A stretch of 64,000 nt of DNA from Desulfacinum infernum DSM 9756 (GCF_900129305.1 NZ_FQVB01000007.1:1-64000), one strand, 5' to 3'. Shown: positions 8,341-17,648, counted from the first letter of the stretch. The notes: generated by a model from the letters alone, not told the origin. Numbers and translations: made by a program.

Positions 8341-9795
8341 TTAACCTGCCAGGCAGGGCCGGCGGGCCGCCTCCGCCTCGTTGAGTCGGCGCAGCTTGGG
8401 CTTGCTGGGCGCCTGGCGCACCCGTTCCGGATCCTCTTCCGCCTCCCGGGCGATGGCCCGCATGGCCTCGATGAACCGGTCCAGGTCCTCCTTCGTCTCC
8501 GTCTCCGTGGGTTCGATCATGAGCGCTCCCTGCACCACCAGCGGAAAGTAGATGGTGGGCGGATGGAACCCGTAGTCCATGAGCCGCTTGGCGATGTCCA
8601 GCGTGGTCACCTTGTGGGCCTGCTGCTTCTTGTCCGTGAAGACGCATTCGTGCATGCAGGGCCGGTCGAAGGGAAGGTGATAGACGTCTTTCAGCCGCTC
8701 CTTGATGTAGTTGGCGTTGAGCACGGCCAGCTGGCTCACCTTCTTCAGTTCCGGGCCCATGGACAGGATGTAGCTGTAGGCCTTGATGAGCACGCCGAAG
8801 TTGCCGTGGAACGTGTGCACCTTGCCGATGCTCAGCGGGAAATCATCCGAGAGACGGTAGGTGCCGTCTTCCCTCACCACCCGGGGGACCGGCAGGAAGG
8901 GCTCCAGTTCCTTGGTCACGCACACGGGACCCGCTCCGGGACCGCCGCCGCCGTGGGGCGTGGAGAAGGTCTTGTGCAGATTGAGGTGCAGCACGTCCAC
9001 GCCGATGTCCTTCATGTTCACGATGCCCATGACGGCGTTCATGTTGGCCCCGTCGCAGTAGACCAGGCCGCCGTTTCGGTGGACGATCTCGGCGATCTCC
9101 TTGATGTTTTCCTCGAACAGCCCCAGCGTGTTGGGGTTGGTCACCATGATCCCGGCGGTTTCCTCGTCCATGAGGGCCGCCACCGCTTCCGGGTCCATGA
9201 CGCCCCGGTCGTTGGACTTGAGCGGAACGGCCTGGAAGCCGCACAGGGCGCAGCTGGCCGGATTGGTGCCGTGGGCGGTGTCGGGGATGAGGATCTTGGT
9301 GCGGTTTTCGCCCTTGTTTCGGAAATGGGCGGCGAAGATGAGCATGCCCGTGAGCTCGCCGTGGGCGCCGGCGGCCGGCTGCAGGCTCACCGCATCCATT
9401 CCCGTCACTTCCGCCAGGAGCTCCTGCAGGTGTGCCATGAGTTCCAGCACGCCCTGGCACAGCTCATCGGGAAGGAGCGGATGGGCACCGGCGAAACCGG
9501 GAAGCGACGCCTGCCGCTCGTTGGTCTTGGGGTTGTACTTCATGGTGCAGGAGCCCAGCGGGTAGAAGCCCGTGTCCACGCCGAAGTTCCACTGGGAAAG
9601 ACGGGTGTAGTGGCGGATCACCTCCACTTCGCTCAGGTCCGGAAAGTCCGGGCCGGAGCCGGCGTAGCGCTCGTCCAAGGCCTTTCGTTCCACGTCGCGC
9701 CGCGGCAGGGAATAGGCGCTGCGGCCCGGTTTTCCGCGTTCCCACAGCAGCGGCTCGTTCAGGATGAGACCGGTGGTACCCTGGGATGTTGTCAT
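8341..9795 (-). CDS. gcvPB: Glycine dehydrogenase (decarboxylating) subunit 2
   Basis: This is the pyridoxal-phosphate half of the split P protein. It decarboxylates glycine and passes aminomethyl to lipoyl-GcvH. At 484 residues it has the usual length. The PLP lysine is K275 in HLNLHKTFSTPHGGGG, and the glycine-rich tail of that motif is intact. ATG 9795 is used because AGGGAGG precedes it. It overlaps the end of gcvPA by 4 bases (ATGA), indicating translational coupling. It is the last gene of the lrp-gcvT-gcvH-gcvPA-gcvPB operon. The two-subunit P protein is the form typical of anaerobes and many thermophiles. Confidence 0.96.
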   Translation of the reverse strand: MTTSQGTTGLILNEPLLWERGKPGRSAYSLPRRDVERKALDERYAGSGPDFPDLSEVEVIRHYTRLSQWNFGVDTGFYPLGSCTMKYNPKTNERQASLPGFAGAHPLLPDELCQGVLELMAHLQELLAEVTGMDAVSLQPAAGAHGELTGMLIFAAHFRNKGENRTKILIPDTAHGTNPASCALCGFQAVPLKSNDRGVMDPEAVAALMDEETAGIMVTNPNTLGLFEENIKEIAEIVHRNGGLVYCDGANMNAVMGIVNMKDIGVDVLHLNLHKTFSTPHGGGGPGAGPVCVTKELEPFLPVPRVVREDGTYRLSDDFPLSIGKVHTFHGNFGVLIKAYSYILSMGPELKKVSQLAVLNANYIKERLKDVYHLPFDRPCMHECVFTDKKQQAHKVTTLDIAKRLMDYGFHPPTIYFPLVVQGALMIEPTETETKEDLDRFIEAMRAIAREAEEDPERVRQAPSKPKLRRLNEAEAARRPCLAG

Positions 9796-11126
9796 GACGA
9801 AACCTCCCTGATAAGCGCGTCCAGATCGTCGCGGGTCTTGGTTTCGGTGACGCAGAAAAGGTAGTGGCCGTCCAACTCGGGGTAGAGGCGAGCCAGGGGA
9901 AGGCCGGCGACGATCTTTTGCTGCTGGAGCCGCTTCCAGGTGTCCGCGAAGCCGGCCGGAGCCTTCAGGACGAACTCGTTGAAGGTGGGTGCGGCGAACG
10001 GAGCCGAAAAGCCCGCGGCCAGGAGTCCTTCCTTCAGGTATTCCGCCTTGTCGTGGTTGAGCTGGGCCAGCTCCCGGATGCCCGTTCCGCCCAGGGTCGC
10101 CATGAACATGGCTGCCGTCATGGCGCACAGGCCCTGGTTGGAGCAGATGTTGGACGTGGCCTTTTCCCGGCGGATGTGCTGTTCGCGGGTGGACAGGGTG
10201 AGCACGAACCCCGGGCGTCCTTCCAGATCGGTGGTGCGACCCACCAGGCGGCCGGGCATCTTGCGCACGTGCTCCTGGCGCGTGGCGAACATGCCCAGAC
10301 CCGGCCCTCCGAAGGACTGGGGATTGCCGAAGCTCTGGCCCTCGCCGCAGACGATGTCCGCTCCCTGGGATCCGGGGCTCTTCACGATCCCGAAGGCCAG
10401 CGGTTCACTGAAGCAGGCCACGAAAACGGCTCCGGCATCGTGGATGGCCCGGCCCGCCGCCTCCAGGTCTTCCAGGCAGCCGAAAAAGTTGGGCGACTGC
10501 ACCGCCACGGCGGCCAGATCCTCGATTCCGCCGATGCCGGAAAGGTCCGTGGTGCCGTCGGCCAAAACAGGCAGCTCCACCACGTCGTAGCCGGTGGGCT
10601 CGAAGTAGGTGGCCACCACGCGCCGGTAGAAGGGGTTCACGGCCCGGGAGACGGCCACGCGCCGCTTCTTGCGGGTGATGCGAAAGGCCATGAGGAGCGC
10701 TTCGGCCAGGGCGCTGCCGCCGTCGTACATGGACGCGTTGGCCACATCCATGCCCAGAAGCCGGGCGGTGAGGGTCTGGTATTCGTAGATGCCCTGGAGG
10801 GTGCCCTGGCTGATCTCCGGCTGGTAGGGGGTGTAGGCGGTGCTGAATTCCGAGCGGCCCAAAAGGTAGGAGACCGTGGAGGGGATATGGTGCTCGTAGC
10901 TTCCGGCGCCCAGATAGACCTTCCAGGAATGGGCCGACGCCATGCGGGCCGCCAGGCGGTCCATGTGGGCGTTCAGCTCCCATTCGGTGAGGGGCTCCGG
11001 AAGGGTCCAGGCGTCCTTTCTTCGGCAGGCCTCGGGAACGCCCGCAAAGAGCTCCTCCAGGCTGTCGGCTCCCACGGCTTTAAGCATGGAAGCCACGTCG
11101 TCGGGTGTATGCGGCAGGTACCTCAT
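9792..11126 (-). CDS. gcvPA: Glycine dehydrogenase (decarboxylating) subunit 1
   Basis: This is the N-terminal-half homologue of P protein and forms the alpha2beta2 enzyme with GcvPB. The 444 residues open with MRYLPHTPDDVASML. The sequence YLGAGSYEHHIPSTVSYL and the PYQPEISQGTLQ block are family hallmarks. Its start overlaps gcvH by 4 bases and its end overlaps gcvPB by 4, so the three subunits are translated as a coupled set. Confidence 0.96.
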   Translation of the reverse strand: MRYLPHTPDDVASMLKAVGADSLEELFAGVPEACRRKDAWTLPEPLTEWELNAHMDRLAARMASAHSWKVYLGAGSYEHHIPSTVSYLLGRSEFSTAYTPYQPEISQGTLQGIYEYQTLTARLLGMDVANASMYDGGSALAEALLMAFRITRKKRRVAVSRAVNPFYRRVVATYFEPTGYDVVELPVLADGTTDLSGIGGIEDLAAVAVQSPNFFGCLEDLEAAGRAIHDAGAVFVACFSEPLAFGIVKSPGSQGADIVCGEGQSFGNPQSFGGPGLGMFATRQEHVRKMPGRLVGRTTDLEGRPGFVLTLSTREQHIRREKATSNICSNQGLCAMTAAMFMATLGGTGIRELAQLNHDKAEYLKEGLLAAGFSAPFAAPTFNEFVLKAPAGFADTWKRLQQQKIVAGLPLARLYPELDGHYLFCVTETKTRDDLDALIREVSS

Positions 11127-11530
11127 GATTCCATCCCCTTGAGGTGTTCCAGGTAGGCGTTCTTGTCGAGAAGTTCATCCATCTGGGCCGGGTCTTCCGG
11201 CTTGATGCGGATCATCCAGCCGGCGCCGTAGGGATCCTTGTTGACCAGGTCCGGGGCGCCTTCCAGTTCTTCGTTCACTGCCACCACCTCGCCGGCCACC
11301 GGCATGTAGAGCTCGCTCACGGCCTTGACCGATTCCACCGAACCGAACTCTTCGCCCTTGTCGAAGGAATCGCCCACCTGGGGCAGCTCCACGTAGACGA
11401 TTTCCCCCAGCTGGTCCTGGGCGAAGTCGGAGATGCCCACCACCACCTGGTCGCCCTCCAGGCGGGCCCACTCGTGGTCTTCCGTGTAACGAACGTCTTC
11501 GGCCAGGATCAATTCATGGATTTCCTTCAT
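11123..11530 (-). CDS. gcvH: Glycine cleavage system H protein
   Basis: This 135-residue lipoyl carrier protein shuttles the aminomethyl group between P, T and L proteins. The lipoyl lysine is K69 in GSVESVKAVSELY, within the usual beta-hairpin. It lies 22 bases after gcvT with a GGAGG-like site (AAAGGAGGCTCCCC) before ATG 11530. It is a predicted substrate for LipB and LipA encoded about 3-4 kb away. Confidence 0.96.
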   Translation of the reverse strand: MKEIHELILAEDVRYTEDHEWARLEGDQVVVGISDFAQDQLGEIVYVELPQVGDSFDKGEEFGSVESVKAVSELYMPVAGEVVAVNEELEGAPDLVNKDPYGAGWMIRIKPEDPAQMDELLDKNAYLEHLKGMES

Positions 11531-11552
11531 GGGGAGCCTCCTTTTCTATGGT

Positions 11553-12824
11553 TTAGGCAAGCATCTGTCGGATGGGACGCCGCGCGGTCCTGTGGGGCCG
11601 GACGTCGTCGGTGAGAACCACGCGGATGGAACGGCGCCGGTCCTTGAGCACCACCGGGGTGCCCGCCGGCAGGTCCGTTCTGATTTTCACGAAGCCGCAG
11701 CTGAGGCCGCGGGGCTGGAATCCTTCCGGCTTGTCGGGGCTGGTGACCGAATAGATGCGGTCTCCAACCCGGCCGATGGCCATGTCGGTGACGCAGGTGA
11801 GCACCGTGCCCAGGACGTTCCCCTCCTCGTCCAGCACCTGGGCGTCGTGGGGGTCGGCGAGCTTTCTCAGGTCGAAGCCCACGAAGGCCTTGGTGAATTC
11901 GGGAGTGTCCAGGTCCAGCAGGGCGCGGGCGCCGAGGAAGTCCTTGGTGAAGCCGGTCTTGTCTTCGCCGAAGGGCAGGGCGAAGTCCCAGGGATGATGG
12001 ATGAAGGGCCAGGGGCCGATGTCCTGGTGGGACAGGGGAAGGACGGCCCCGGCCCGCAGGGAATCCCGTGCGGCCAGGCCGCAGGGAAGGAGCCCGTCGG
12101 CGGCGCCCGCTTCCAGAAGCGCCTCCCACAGGCGCGTCACATGTTCCGGGGCGATGAAGAGCTCGAATCCGAATTCGCCCGTATAACCCGTACGGGAAAG
12201 AAGCAGGGGGGTGCCGTCCTTGAGGGTCACCGCCGGGGCGTTCCCGTGGACGGGATCGAAGTGGCCCTTGAAGGAGAAATAGGCCATGCCCGAAAAGGCC
12301 GCCTCCGGATCGGCCAGGATGCGTGCCAGGATCTTGCCGGAAAGAGGTCCCTGGAGGTCCATCTTGCCCACCCGGTCCGTGAGATCGACGATCTCCACGG
12401 AGCGGGACCCCGCCTGCTCCCGAAGGTGGGCCGCCACCGGAGCCCCCATGCCGGCATTCACCACCACCAGGAACTCGTCGGATCCCACCCGATAGACGAT
12501 GGAATCGTCCAGGGCCTCGCCCCGCTCGTTCAGAAAGGCGCCGTACACGCAACGGCCCTCCGCCAGCGGCTTGCGGGCGGGACCGATGCAGCGCTCCAGA
12601 TCCTTGGTGAACGTCCACTGCAAAAGCTCGAAAGCACCGGGGCCCCGGACCGAAACGGCTGCCATGTGGCTCGTGTCGAAAAGCCCGGCGGCCTGCACCA
12701 CCGCCAGGTGCTCCGCCTTGGCCCCCGTGGGGTACCAGACGGGCATGTCGTAGCCGCCGAAATCGGCCATGTTGGCGCCGCGGGCCGTGTGCCAGGGGTG
12801 CAGGGGTGTCGTCTTGGGTGCCAT
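11553..12824 (-). CDS. gcvT: Aminomethyltransferase (glycine cleavage T protein)
   Basis: T protein releases ammonia from aminomethyl-GcvH and gives methylene-tetrahydrofolate. ATG 12824 is preceded by GAGGAGG and gives 423 residues, a little longer than the usual 360-380. The N-terminal region TTPLHPWHTARGANMADFGG, the Asp of LFDTSHMA and the folate-binding GYTGEFGFELF are conserved. It is 14 bases from the end of the Lrp-type regulator gene and leads the structural genes of the operon. Confidence 0.95.
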   Translation of the reverse strand: MAPKTTPLHPWHTARGANMADFGGYDMPVWYPTGAKAEHLAVVQAAGLFDTSHMAAVSVRGPGAFELLQWTFTKDLERCIGPARKPLAEGRCVYGAFLNERGEALDDSIVYRVGSDEFLVVVNAGMGAPVAAHLREQAGSRSVEIVDLTDRVGKMDLQGPLSGKILARILADPEAAFSGMAYFSFKGHFDPVHGNAPAVTLKDGTPLLLSRTGYTGEFGFELFIAPEHVTRLWEALLEAGAADGLLPCGLAARDSLRAGAVLPLSHQDIGPWPFIHHPWDFALPFGEDKTGFTKDFLGARALLDLDTPEFTKAFVGFDLRKLADPHDAQVLDEEGNVLGTVLTCVTDMAIGRVGDRIYSVTSPDKPEGFQPRGLSCGFVKIRTDLPAGTPVVLKDRRRSIRVVLTDDVRPHRTARRPIRQMLA

Positions 12825-12838
12825 GGAGGCCTCCTCTC

Positions 12839-13282
12839 TTAAAGAACGTAGGGAACCTTGAATTTCAAGGTCTTGTAAACCACGAAGGTCTCCACCGACT
12901 GGACATTGGAAACCTTGGAAACCTCTTCGGTGTAGAACTTCAGCAGGTCGAACTCCTCGTTCAAAAGAACCATCACCATCAGGTCGTAGCGGCCCGTGAC
13001 GATGGTCACCGCCACCACGCCCCGAAGGGATCCAAAGGCTTCCGCCGCCTTCACCATGTCCATGTCGTGGAGCTTGACGCCCACGATCACCAGCCGGTGC
13101 CCGGGAAGGGCCGCCGGGTCCACCGCGCCCGTGATGCTCAGGACCCCCTCGTCCATGAGCTTCTGCACGCGGTTTCGGACGGTGTTCTCCGTCAGGCCCA
13201 GGTCCTCGGCGATCTTGCGGTAGGGCGTCCGGCCCCGGCGCAGCCGCTTGATGATGGCCATATTGGTGTCGTCGATCTTCAT
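12839..13282 (-). CDS. Lrp/AsnC family transcriptional regulator
   Basis: A winged HTH (RKIAEDLGLTENTVRNRVQK, residues about 22-42) is followed by an AsnC ligand-binding ferredoxin-like domain with the GRYDLMVMVL strand. The 147-residue length is normal. ATG 13282 (MKIDDTN) is chosen over an ATG 12 bases upstream because GGAGAGG sits before it. As first gene of the glycine cleavage operon it probably senses an amino acid, perhaps glycine, and controls its own operon and the divergent lpdA. This is inferred from position only. Confidence 0.93.
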   Translation of the reverse strand: MKIDDTNMAIIKRLRRGRTPYRKIAEDLGLTENTVRNRVQKLMDEGVLSITGAVDPAALPGHRLVIVGVKLHDMDMVKAAEAFGSLRGVVAVTIVTGRYDLMVMVLLNEEFDLLKFYTEEVSKVSNVQSVETFVVYKTLKFKVPYVL

Positions 13283-13641
13283 GCGCCTCTCCATGCGCAG
13301 GGGTTTTTTGTTGTTCCAAGAGCTCCCTATGAATTGCTGATTTCCTCAAAAAAGGCAACCAAAATTTATGGTATCCGAAATATGGATGGGAAGAAAAAGC
13401 AAAACAGCGAAAAAAGGAGAATGCACAGGATTGAGGGCGTATTGTGAAGGAAAACGCATGTTGATTCCTTCAAACATTTCTTGACCCTGGAGAGGCCATG
13501 GAGTAAGGCAGGCCCTGCCTGGAAAAGGGAGCGGGGTCCGGGTCGTTTTCCGCAACCCGCTCGTTCCGAACACAACCCATCCGCCCGGGTGTCGGGGGTT
13601 TCAGCGGGCCCGCCGTCCGGGCCAAGACCGAGGAATCCTTC
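13283..13641. other. Divergent AT-rich control region between lrp-gcv and lpdA
   Basis: The stretch has no coding potential. It is clearly more A/T-rich (13290-13480) than its surroundings and must hold the promoters of both operons. On the + strand TTGACC (13481-13486) and TAAGGC (13504-13509) are 17 bases apart, but the -10 match is poor. No glycine riboswitch core was recognised. Confidence 0.5.
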
Positions 13642-15075
13642 ATGGAAAGACATGTCCTCATCATCGGTGCAGGGCCCGGGGGCTATGTGGCGGCGGTGCG
13701 CGCCGCCCAGGCCGGCGCCCGGGTCACGGTGGTGGAAAAGGACCATGTGGGCGGCACCTGCCTCAACTGGGGCTGCATCCCGTCCAAGGTCCTCCTGCAC
13801 GCCACGGAAATCCTGGAAAAGGCCCGCCACGGGGCGGATTTCGGTCTCCGTTTTCCCGAGCCGCCCGCAATGGACCTGGCCCGGCTCATGGCCCGGAAAG
13901 AGAAGGTCGTGGACGATCAGCGAAAAGGCATCCGGGCGCTTTTCCAGCACCATAACATCCGGCTGGTGGCGGGGCGAGCCCGCCTGAGCGGGCCGGGGCG
14001 GGCCCGGGTGGATCTTTCCGACGGGGCGGTGGAGGAACTCGCCTGGGATCGGCTCATCCTGGCTCCGGGGACGCGGCCCATGGGCCTTCCGGGCTTGGAG
14101 CCGGACGGGGAGCGGATCTGGTCCAGCGACCACGCCCTTTCCATGGAGGAGGTTCCCCGATCCGTGGTGATCGTGGGCGGCGGGGTGATCGGCTGTGAAT
14201 TCGCCACGATTTTGAGCGCCCTGGGGGCGCAGGTGACCATTGTGGAGGCCCTGGACCGGCTGCTTCCCCTGCCGTCGGTGGATGCGGACTGCTCCAAGGT
14301 CCTGGAGCGGGAGATGAAAAAACGGAAGGTGGCTCTCCATCTGGGCCGGACGGTTCAGGACCTTCACCTGGACGGCGACGGGCTGTCTGTGGTGCTGGGA
14401 CCGTCCCCGTGGGTGGAGCCGCCCAAGGGAAAGAAGGCGGGACCCGTGGCCGTGGCCTGTGACAAGGTTCTGGTCTGTGTGGGCCGAAGGCCCAACACGG
14501 ACGATCTCGGGCTGGCGGAGCTGGGGGTGGCCGTGGACGAAAGGGGGTGGATCAAGGCCGACGAATCGATGCAGACCCGTGTGGAAGGGGTTTACGCCAT
14601 CGGCGACGTCCTGGGGCCTGCCAAGGTGATGCTGGCCCACGTGGCCTCCAGCGAAGGGCAGGTGGCGGCCTCCTGCGCCCTGGGGGGGCGGGAGCGCATG
14701 GACTACGACGCGGTGCCCGGTGCCATCTTCTGCCGTCCGGAGGTGGCCACGGTGGGGCTCACGGAGGCCCAGGCGGTGGAGCGGGGTGTGGACGTGCGGG
14801 CCGACACGGTGCTTTTGCGAACCATGGGCAAGGCCCAGGTGCTGGGGGAACTGGCCGGCATGGCGAAACTGGTGACCGAAAAGGGATCGGGCCGGCTGTT
14901 GGGGGCGCATCTTGTGGGGGCTCACGCCACGGAGCTCATCGCCGAGGCGACCCTGGCCGTGCGACACGGCATGACGGCCGACGACCTGGCGCGAACCATC
15001 CATGCCCATCCCACCCTGGCGGAGGTGATGGCGGAAGCGGCCTTCAAGGCCACGGATCGGGCGCTGCACGGCTAG
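13642..15075 (+). CDS. lpdA: Dihydrolipoyl dehydrogenase (L protein)
   Basis: This flavoenzyme reoxidises dihydrolipoyl-GcvH with NAD+. The FAD loop GAGPGGYVAAVRAAQAGA is at the N-terminus, and the redox disulfide is in GGTCLNWGCIPSK (residues about 37-49). The NAD loop is VIVGGGVIGCEFA, the second FAD motif VYAIGDV, and the dimer-interface catalytic motif HAHPTLAE near the C-terminus. It is 477 residues long and divergent from the gcv operon. Its TAG stop overlaps the terminal bases of a MITE-like element (15072 onward), so the insertion ends the gene without disrupting it. Confidence 0.96.
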   Translation: MERHVLIIGAGPGGYVAAVRAAQAGARVTVVEKDHVGGTCLNWGCIPSKVLLHATEILEKARHGADFGLRFPEPPAMDLARLMARKEKVVDDQRKGIRALFQHHNIRLVAGRARLSGPGRARVDLSDGAVEELAWDRLILAPGTRPMGLPGLEPDGERIWSSDHALSMEEVPRSVVIVGGGVIGCEFATILSALGAQVTIVEALDRLLPLPSVDADCSKVLEREMKKRKVALHLGRTVQDLHLDGDGLSVVLGPSPWVEPPKGKKAGPVAVACDKVLVCVGRRPNTDDLGLAELGVAVDERGWIKADESMQTRVEGVYAIGDVLGPAKVMLAHVASSEGQVAASCALGGRERMDYDAVPGAIFCRPEVATVGLTEAQAVERGVDVRADTVLLRTMGKAQVLGELAGMAKLVTEKGSGRLLGAHLVGAHATELIAEATLAVRHGMTADDLARTIHAHPTLAEVMAEAAFKATDRALHG

Positions 15076-15217
15076 GAGACTGTCCGAGAACTCCGCAAAT
15101 CGTCACTCCCGCGCAAGCGGGAGTCCATAAGTTGCCGGAAAGTCTGGATCCCCGCTTCCGCGGGGATGACGAGTGGACGTTGAACGAGGCAAGTTTGCCA
15201 TTGTCGGACACGCTCCC
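15072..15217 (-). repeat. MITE-like element, copy B
   Basis: It has termini CTAGGAGACTGTCCGAGAA and TTGTCGGACACGCTCC and carries two hairpins (CACTCCCGC-GCAA-GCGGGAGT and GATCCCCGC-TTCC-GCGGGGATGA). Its first bases form the lpdA stop codon. It is the same family as copies at 330, 53919 and 55583. Confidence 0.8.
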
Positions 15218-15307
15218 GGAAGACGGTGCAGCGACGCGCGGAAAGCGATGCGCGTACGGATGCTCCCGTGGAGGCGGACAAACTAACATCTTCAGGAGGA
15301 ATTCTTC

Positions 15308-16729
15308 ATGGAAGGTTTGGCACACACCATTGAAACATTCGTAGGAAAGTTGGGCTCCTTTGCCTGGGGGCCGGTGATGATCGTCTTCCTGGTGGGAACG
15401 GGCCTGGTCTTGTCCCTGGGGACCCGTTTCGTCCAGTTCCGACGTCTTGGTCTCGCCTTCAAGCTGCTCTTTTCCAAACATCATGCAGAAGACGGTGACA
15501 TCACGCCGTTCCAGGCTCTCATGACCTCGCTTTCCGCCACCATCGGGACGGGCAACATCGCGGGGGTTGCGACCGCCATCGCCGCGGGCGGACCCGGTGC
15601 CGTCTTCTGGATGTGGGTGACCGCTTCGGTGGGCGGCGCCAGCAAGCTGGGCGAAGCCGTTCTGGCCGTGAAGTACCGCGTGACCAACGAGAAGGGCGAA
15701 AAGTCCGGCGGCCCCATGTACTACATCAAAAACGGCATGCAGGAGCGCTACGGCGGAAACTGGGCCTGGCTCGGATGGGCCTTCGCTCTTTTCGGCTTTA
15801 TCGCTTCTTTCGGCATCGGCAACATGGTCCAGTCCAATTCCGTGGCCGACGCCGTCCGTTCCACCCTGGGCGTTCCCACCTACATCACGGGCATCGTGCT
15901 GGCCGTGGCCACGGCCCTGGTGATCATCGGCGGCATCAAGAGCATCGCCCGGGTGACTTCCAAGATCGTTCCCATCATGGCAGTGGTTTATGTCCTGGGT
16001 TCCCTCATCGTGCTGGTGACCAAGGCCTCGCTCATCCCCGAAGCCTTCGGTCTCATCTTTTCCAATGCCTTCACGGGCAAGGCGGTGGGCGGAGGCCTCC
16101 TGGGCACGGTCATTCGTTTCGGCGTGGCCCGGGGTGTCTTTTCCAACGAGGCGGGCCTTGGTTCGGCCCCCATCGCCCATGCGGCCTCCAAGATCAACGA
16201 TCCGGCCGTTCAGGGTCTTATCGCCTCGCTGGGTTCTTTCATTGACACGCTGATCATCTGCTCCATGACGGCGCTGGTGATCCTGGTTTCGGGCCTGGTT
16301 CAGTTCACTCCGGAGGGTCTCATGGCCATCGAGGGCGGTCTTTCCGGCGCGGCTCTTTCCAGTGCGGCCTACGGCCAGTCCCTGCCCGGCATCGGTTCCT
16401 TCATCGTTTCCTTCGGACTGATCTTCTTCGCCTTCTCCACCATCCTGGGCTGGTACTACTACGGGTCCAAGTGCTTCGAATACATCGCCGGGGTGAAGGC
16501 GGTGGAGATCTACAAGTGGATGTGGGTGGTGCTGGTCTTCGTGGGAGCCACCACGTCGCTCAAGTTCGTCTGGAATCTTTCCGACACCTTCAACGGCCTC
16601 ATGGCCATTCCCAACCTGGTGGCGCTGCTGGCCCTGTGCCCCGTGATCTTCGAGACGGTGCGCCGCTACGAAGCGAAGGAGGCCCGTGATGTGAAGGCGG
16701 CCGCCGTGGCCGAGCCGGTCTCCAAGTGA
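15308..16729 (+). CDS. Sodium:alanine/glycine symporter family protein (AGCS)
   Basis: This 473-residue, multi-helix inner-membrane carrier imports alanine or glycine with Na+. Family blocks are present: FQALMTSLSATIGTGNIAGV, GGPGAVFWMWV, PMYYI and FGVARGVFSNEAGLGSAPI. AGGAGG lies just before ATG 15308. Its position near ald and the glycine cleavage genes suggests it feeds them. Alanine versus glycine preference is not decided by the sequence. Confidence 0.94.
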   Translation: MEGLAHTIETFVGKLGSFAWGPVMIVFLVGTGLVLSLGTRFVQFRRLGLAFKLLFSKHHAEDGDITPFQALMTSLSATIGTGNIAGVATAIAAGGPGAVFWMWVTASVGGASKLGEAVLAVKYRVTNEKGEKSGGPMYYIKNGMQERYGGNWAWLGWAFALFGFIASFGIGNMVQSNSVADAVRSTLGVPTYITGIVLAVATALVIIGGIKSIARVTSKIVPIMAVVYVLGSLIVLVTKASLIPEAFGLIFSNAFTGKAVGGGLLGTVIRFGVARGVFSNEAGLGSAPIAHAASKINDPAVQGLIASLGSFIDTLIICSMTALVILVSGLVQFTPEGLMAIEGGLSGAALSSAAYGQSLPGIGSFIVSFGLIFFAFSTILGWYYYGSKCFEYIAGVKAVEIYKWMWVVLVFVGATTSLKFVWNLSDTFNGLMAIPNLVALLALCPVIFETVRRYEAKEARDVKAAAVAEPVSK

Positions 16730-16782
16730 TGGAGGCCGGCGGCGATCAGTGCCGCTGGACCATTCGGCGATGGTAGAAGGTG

Positions 16783-16816
16783 GCTGTGGGGGCGAATCAT
16801 GATTCGCCCCCACAGC
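16783..16816. repeat. Perfect 34-bp palindrome
   Basis: GCTGTGGGGGCGAATCA at 16783-16799 is followed immediately by its exact reverse complement. It lies between the convergent symporter gene and an unknown gene. It may act as a terminator hairpin in either direction, or as a repeat of the GGGGCG palindrome group. Confidence 0.75.
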
Positions 16817-16873
16817 TCGTTGGCAAGGAAAGGCGCCTTCCGGCTTCGTTGACCCGCGCGCCGGGGGGTATCG

Positions 16874-17200
16874 CTACAGCAGGACATCCACGGCGGTGGA
16901 GACGGCCAAGTTCACCACCCCGTTTCTGAATTGTTCGAGCCGGATGGCGCTCAGACCCGCCTCCTTCAAGGCCGCCAATTCCAGAAGGTCTTTCTTGCTT
17001 TCCACGAGAAACCGAAACTCTTCCTCCGTCAGGCGTCTCTCGACGAGAAGAGCCGTCCATCTCCGAAGATCTCCCTCCACGTCCCGCAGGAAGCGGTCTC
17101 CGCTCTTCAGAGCCTCCTCCCCCCAATCCGCCCAATGCTCGCGGACCATCCGGGTCAACTCGTCCTTCAAGGTCTCCAGGTAACGGTCGAAGTCTGACAT
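16874..17200 (-). CDS. Hypothetical cytosolic protein (fourth gene of an unknown operon)
   Basis: The product is 108 residues with no signal peptide and is rich in Glu, Arg and Leu. Predicted helices include DRYLETLKDELTRMVREHW and RWTALLVERRLTEEEFRFL. AAGGA precedes ATG 17200. It starts 16 bases after the lipoprotein gene 17217-17648 on the same strand. No family was recognised. Fully helical composition and a short non-polar C-terminus (VVNLAVSTAVDVLL) are the only visible features. Confidence 0.7.
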   Translation of the reverse strand: MSDFDRYLETLKDELTRMVREHWADWGEEALKSGDRFLRDVEGDLRRWTALLVERRLTEEEFRFLVESKKDLLELAALKEAGLSAIRLEQFRNGVVNLAVSTAVDVLL

Positions 17201-17216
17201 CTCGCGATCCTTTCCG

Positions 17217-17648
17217 TCAGGGGATCCGTTTGATCTTGGCGGCCTCCAGGGTGATCACCTGGTCGAAATGCTGGGCGATCTCGCCCCGAAGCTCCTCCAC
17301 GAAGACGGGGGACAGGCGCCCGGACTCCTCCCAGCGTCGAAGAGCTCCGAAAATGGAGTGCCCGTCGGGGTCCATGAGGATTTCGTACTGCCGGGCGGTC
17401 AGCTCGTTTCGGGGCAGGGACCGCACGTATTCGTAGGCCTTTTTCATGCGGCTCCGAAACCGCTCGACCCGGACCCGATGATCTTCGTAGCTTTCCGTTG
17501 CGAGATCCAGCAGTTCCAGGGCCTCCACCTTGAGGGAGGTGGCCTGCACGTAGGCATAGTGATCGTAGGGGGCGATGGCGGAGGCGCAGGCCCCCAGAAA
17601 CAGCGGGAGGAGCAGGATAAGAACGCGTCTTCTTCGGGAGGGCTTCAT
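17217..17648 (-). CDS. Hypothetical lipoprotein
   Basis: The product is 143 residues with a basic N-terminus, a hydrophobic core and lipobox FLGACAS (Cys about residue 20), so a lipid-anchored envelope protein is expected. The mature part is charged and helical (for example RVERFRSRMKKAYEYVRSLP). AAGGAG precedes ATG 17648. It is the third gene of the four-gene operon that runs from 18711 to 16874. No family was recognised. Confidence 0.78.
   Translation of the reverse strand: MKPSRRRRVLILLLPLFLGACASAIAPYDHYAYVQATSLKVEALELLDLATESYEDHRVRVERFRSRMKKAYEYVRSLPRNELTARQYEILMDPDGHSIFGALRRWEESGRLSPVFVEELRGEIAQHFDQVITLEAAKIKRIP

Noticed and set aside
13283-13641. Glycine riboswitch before the gcv operon or lpdA
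   Set aside because: No tandem aptamer core or characteristic conserved blocks could be recognised.
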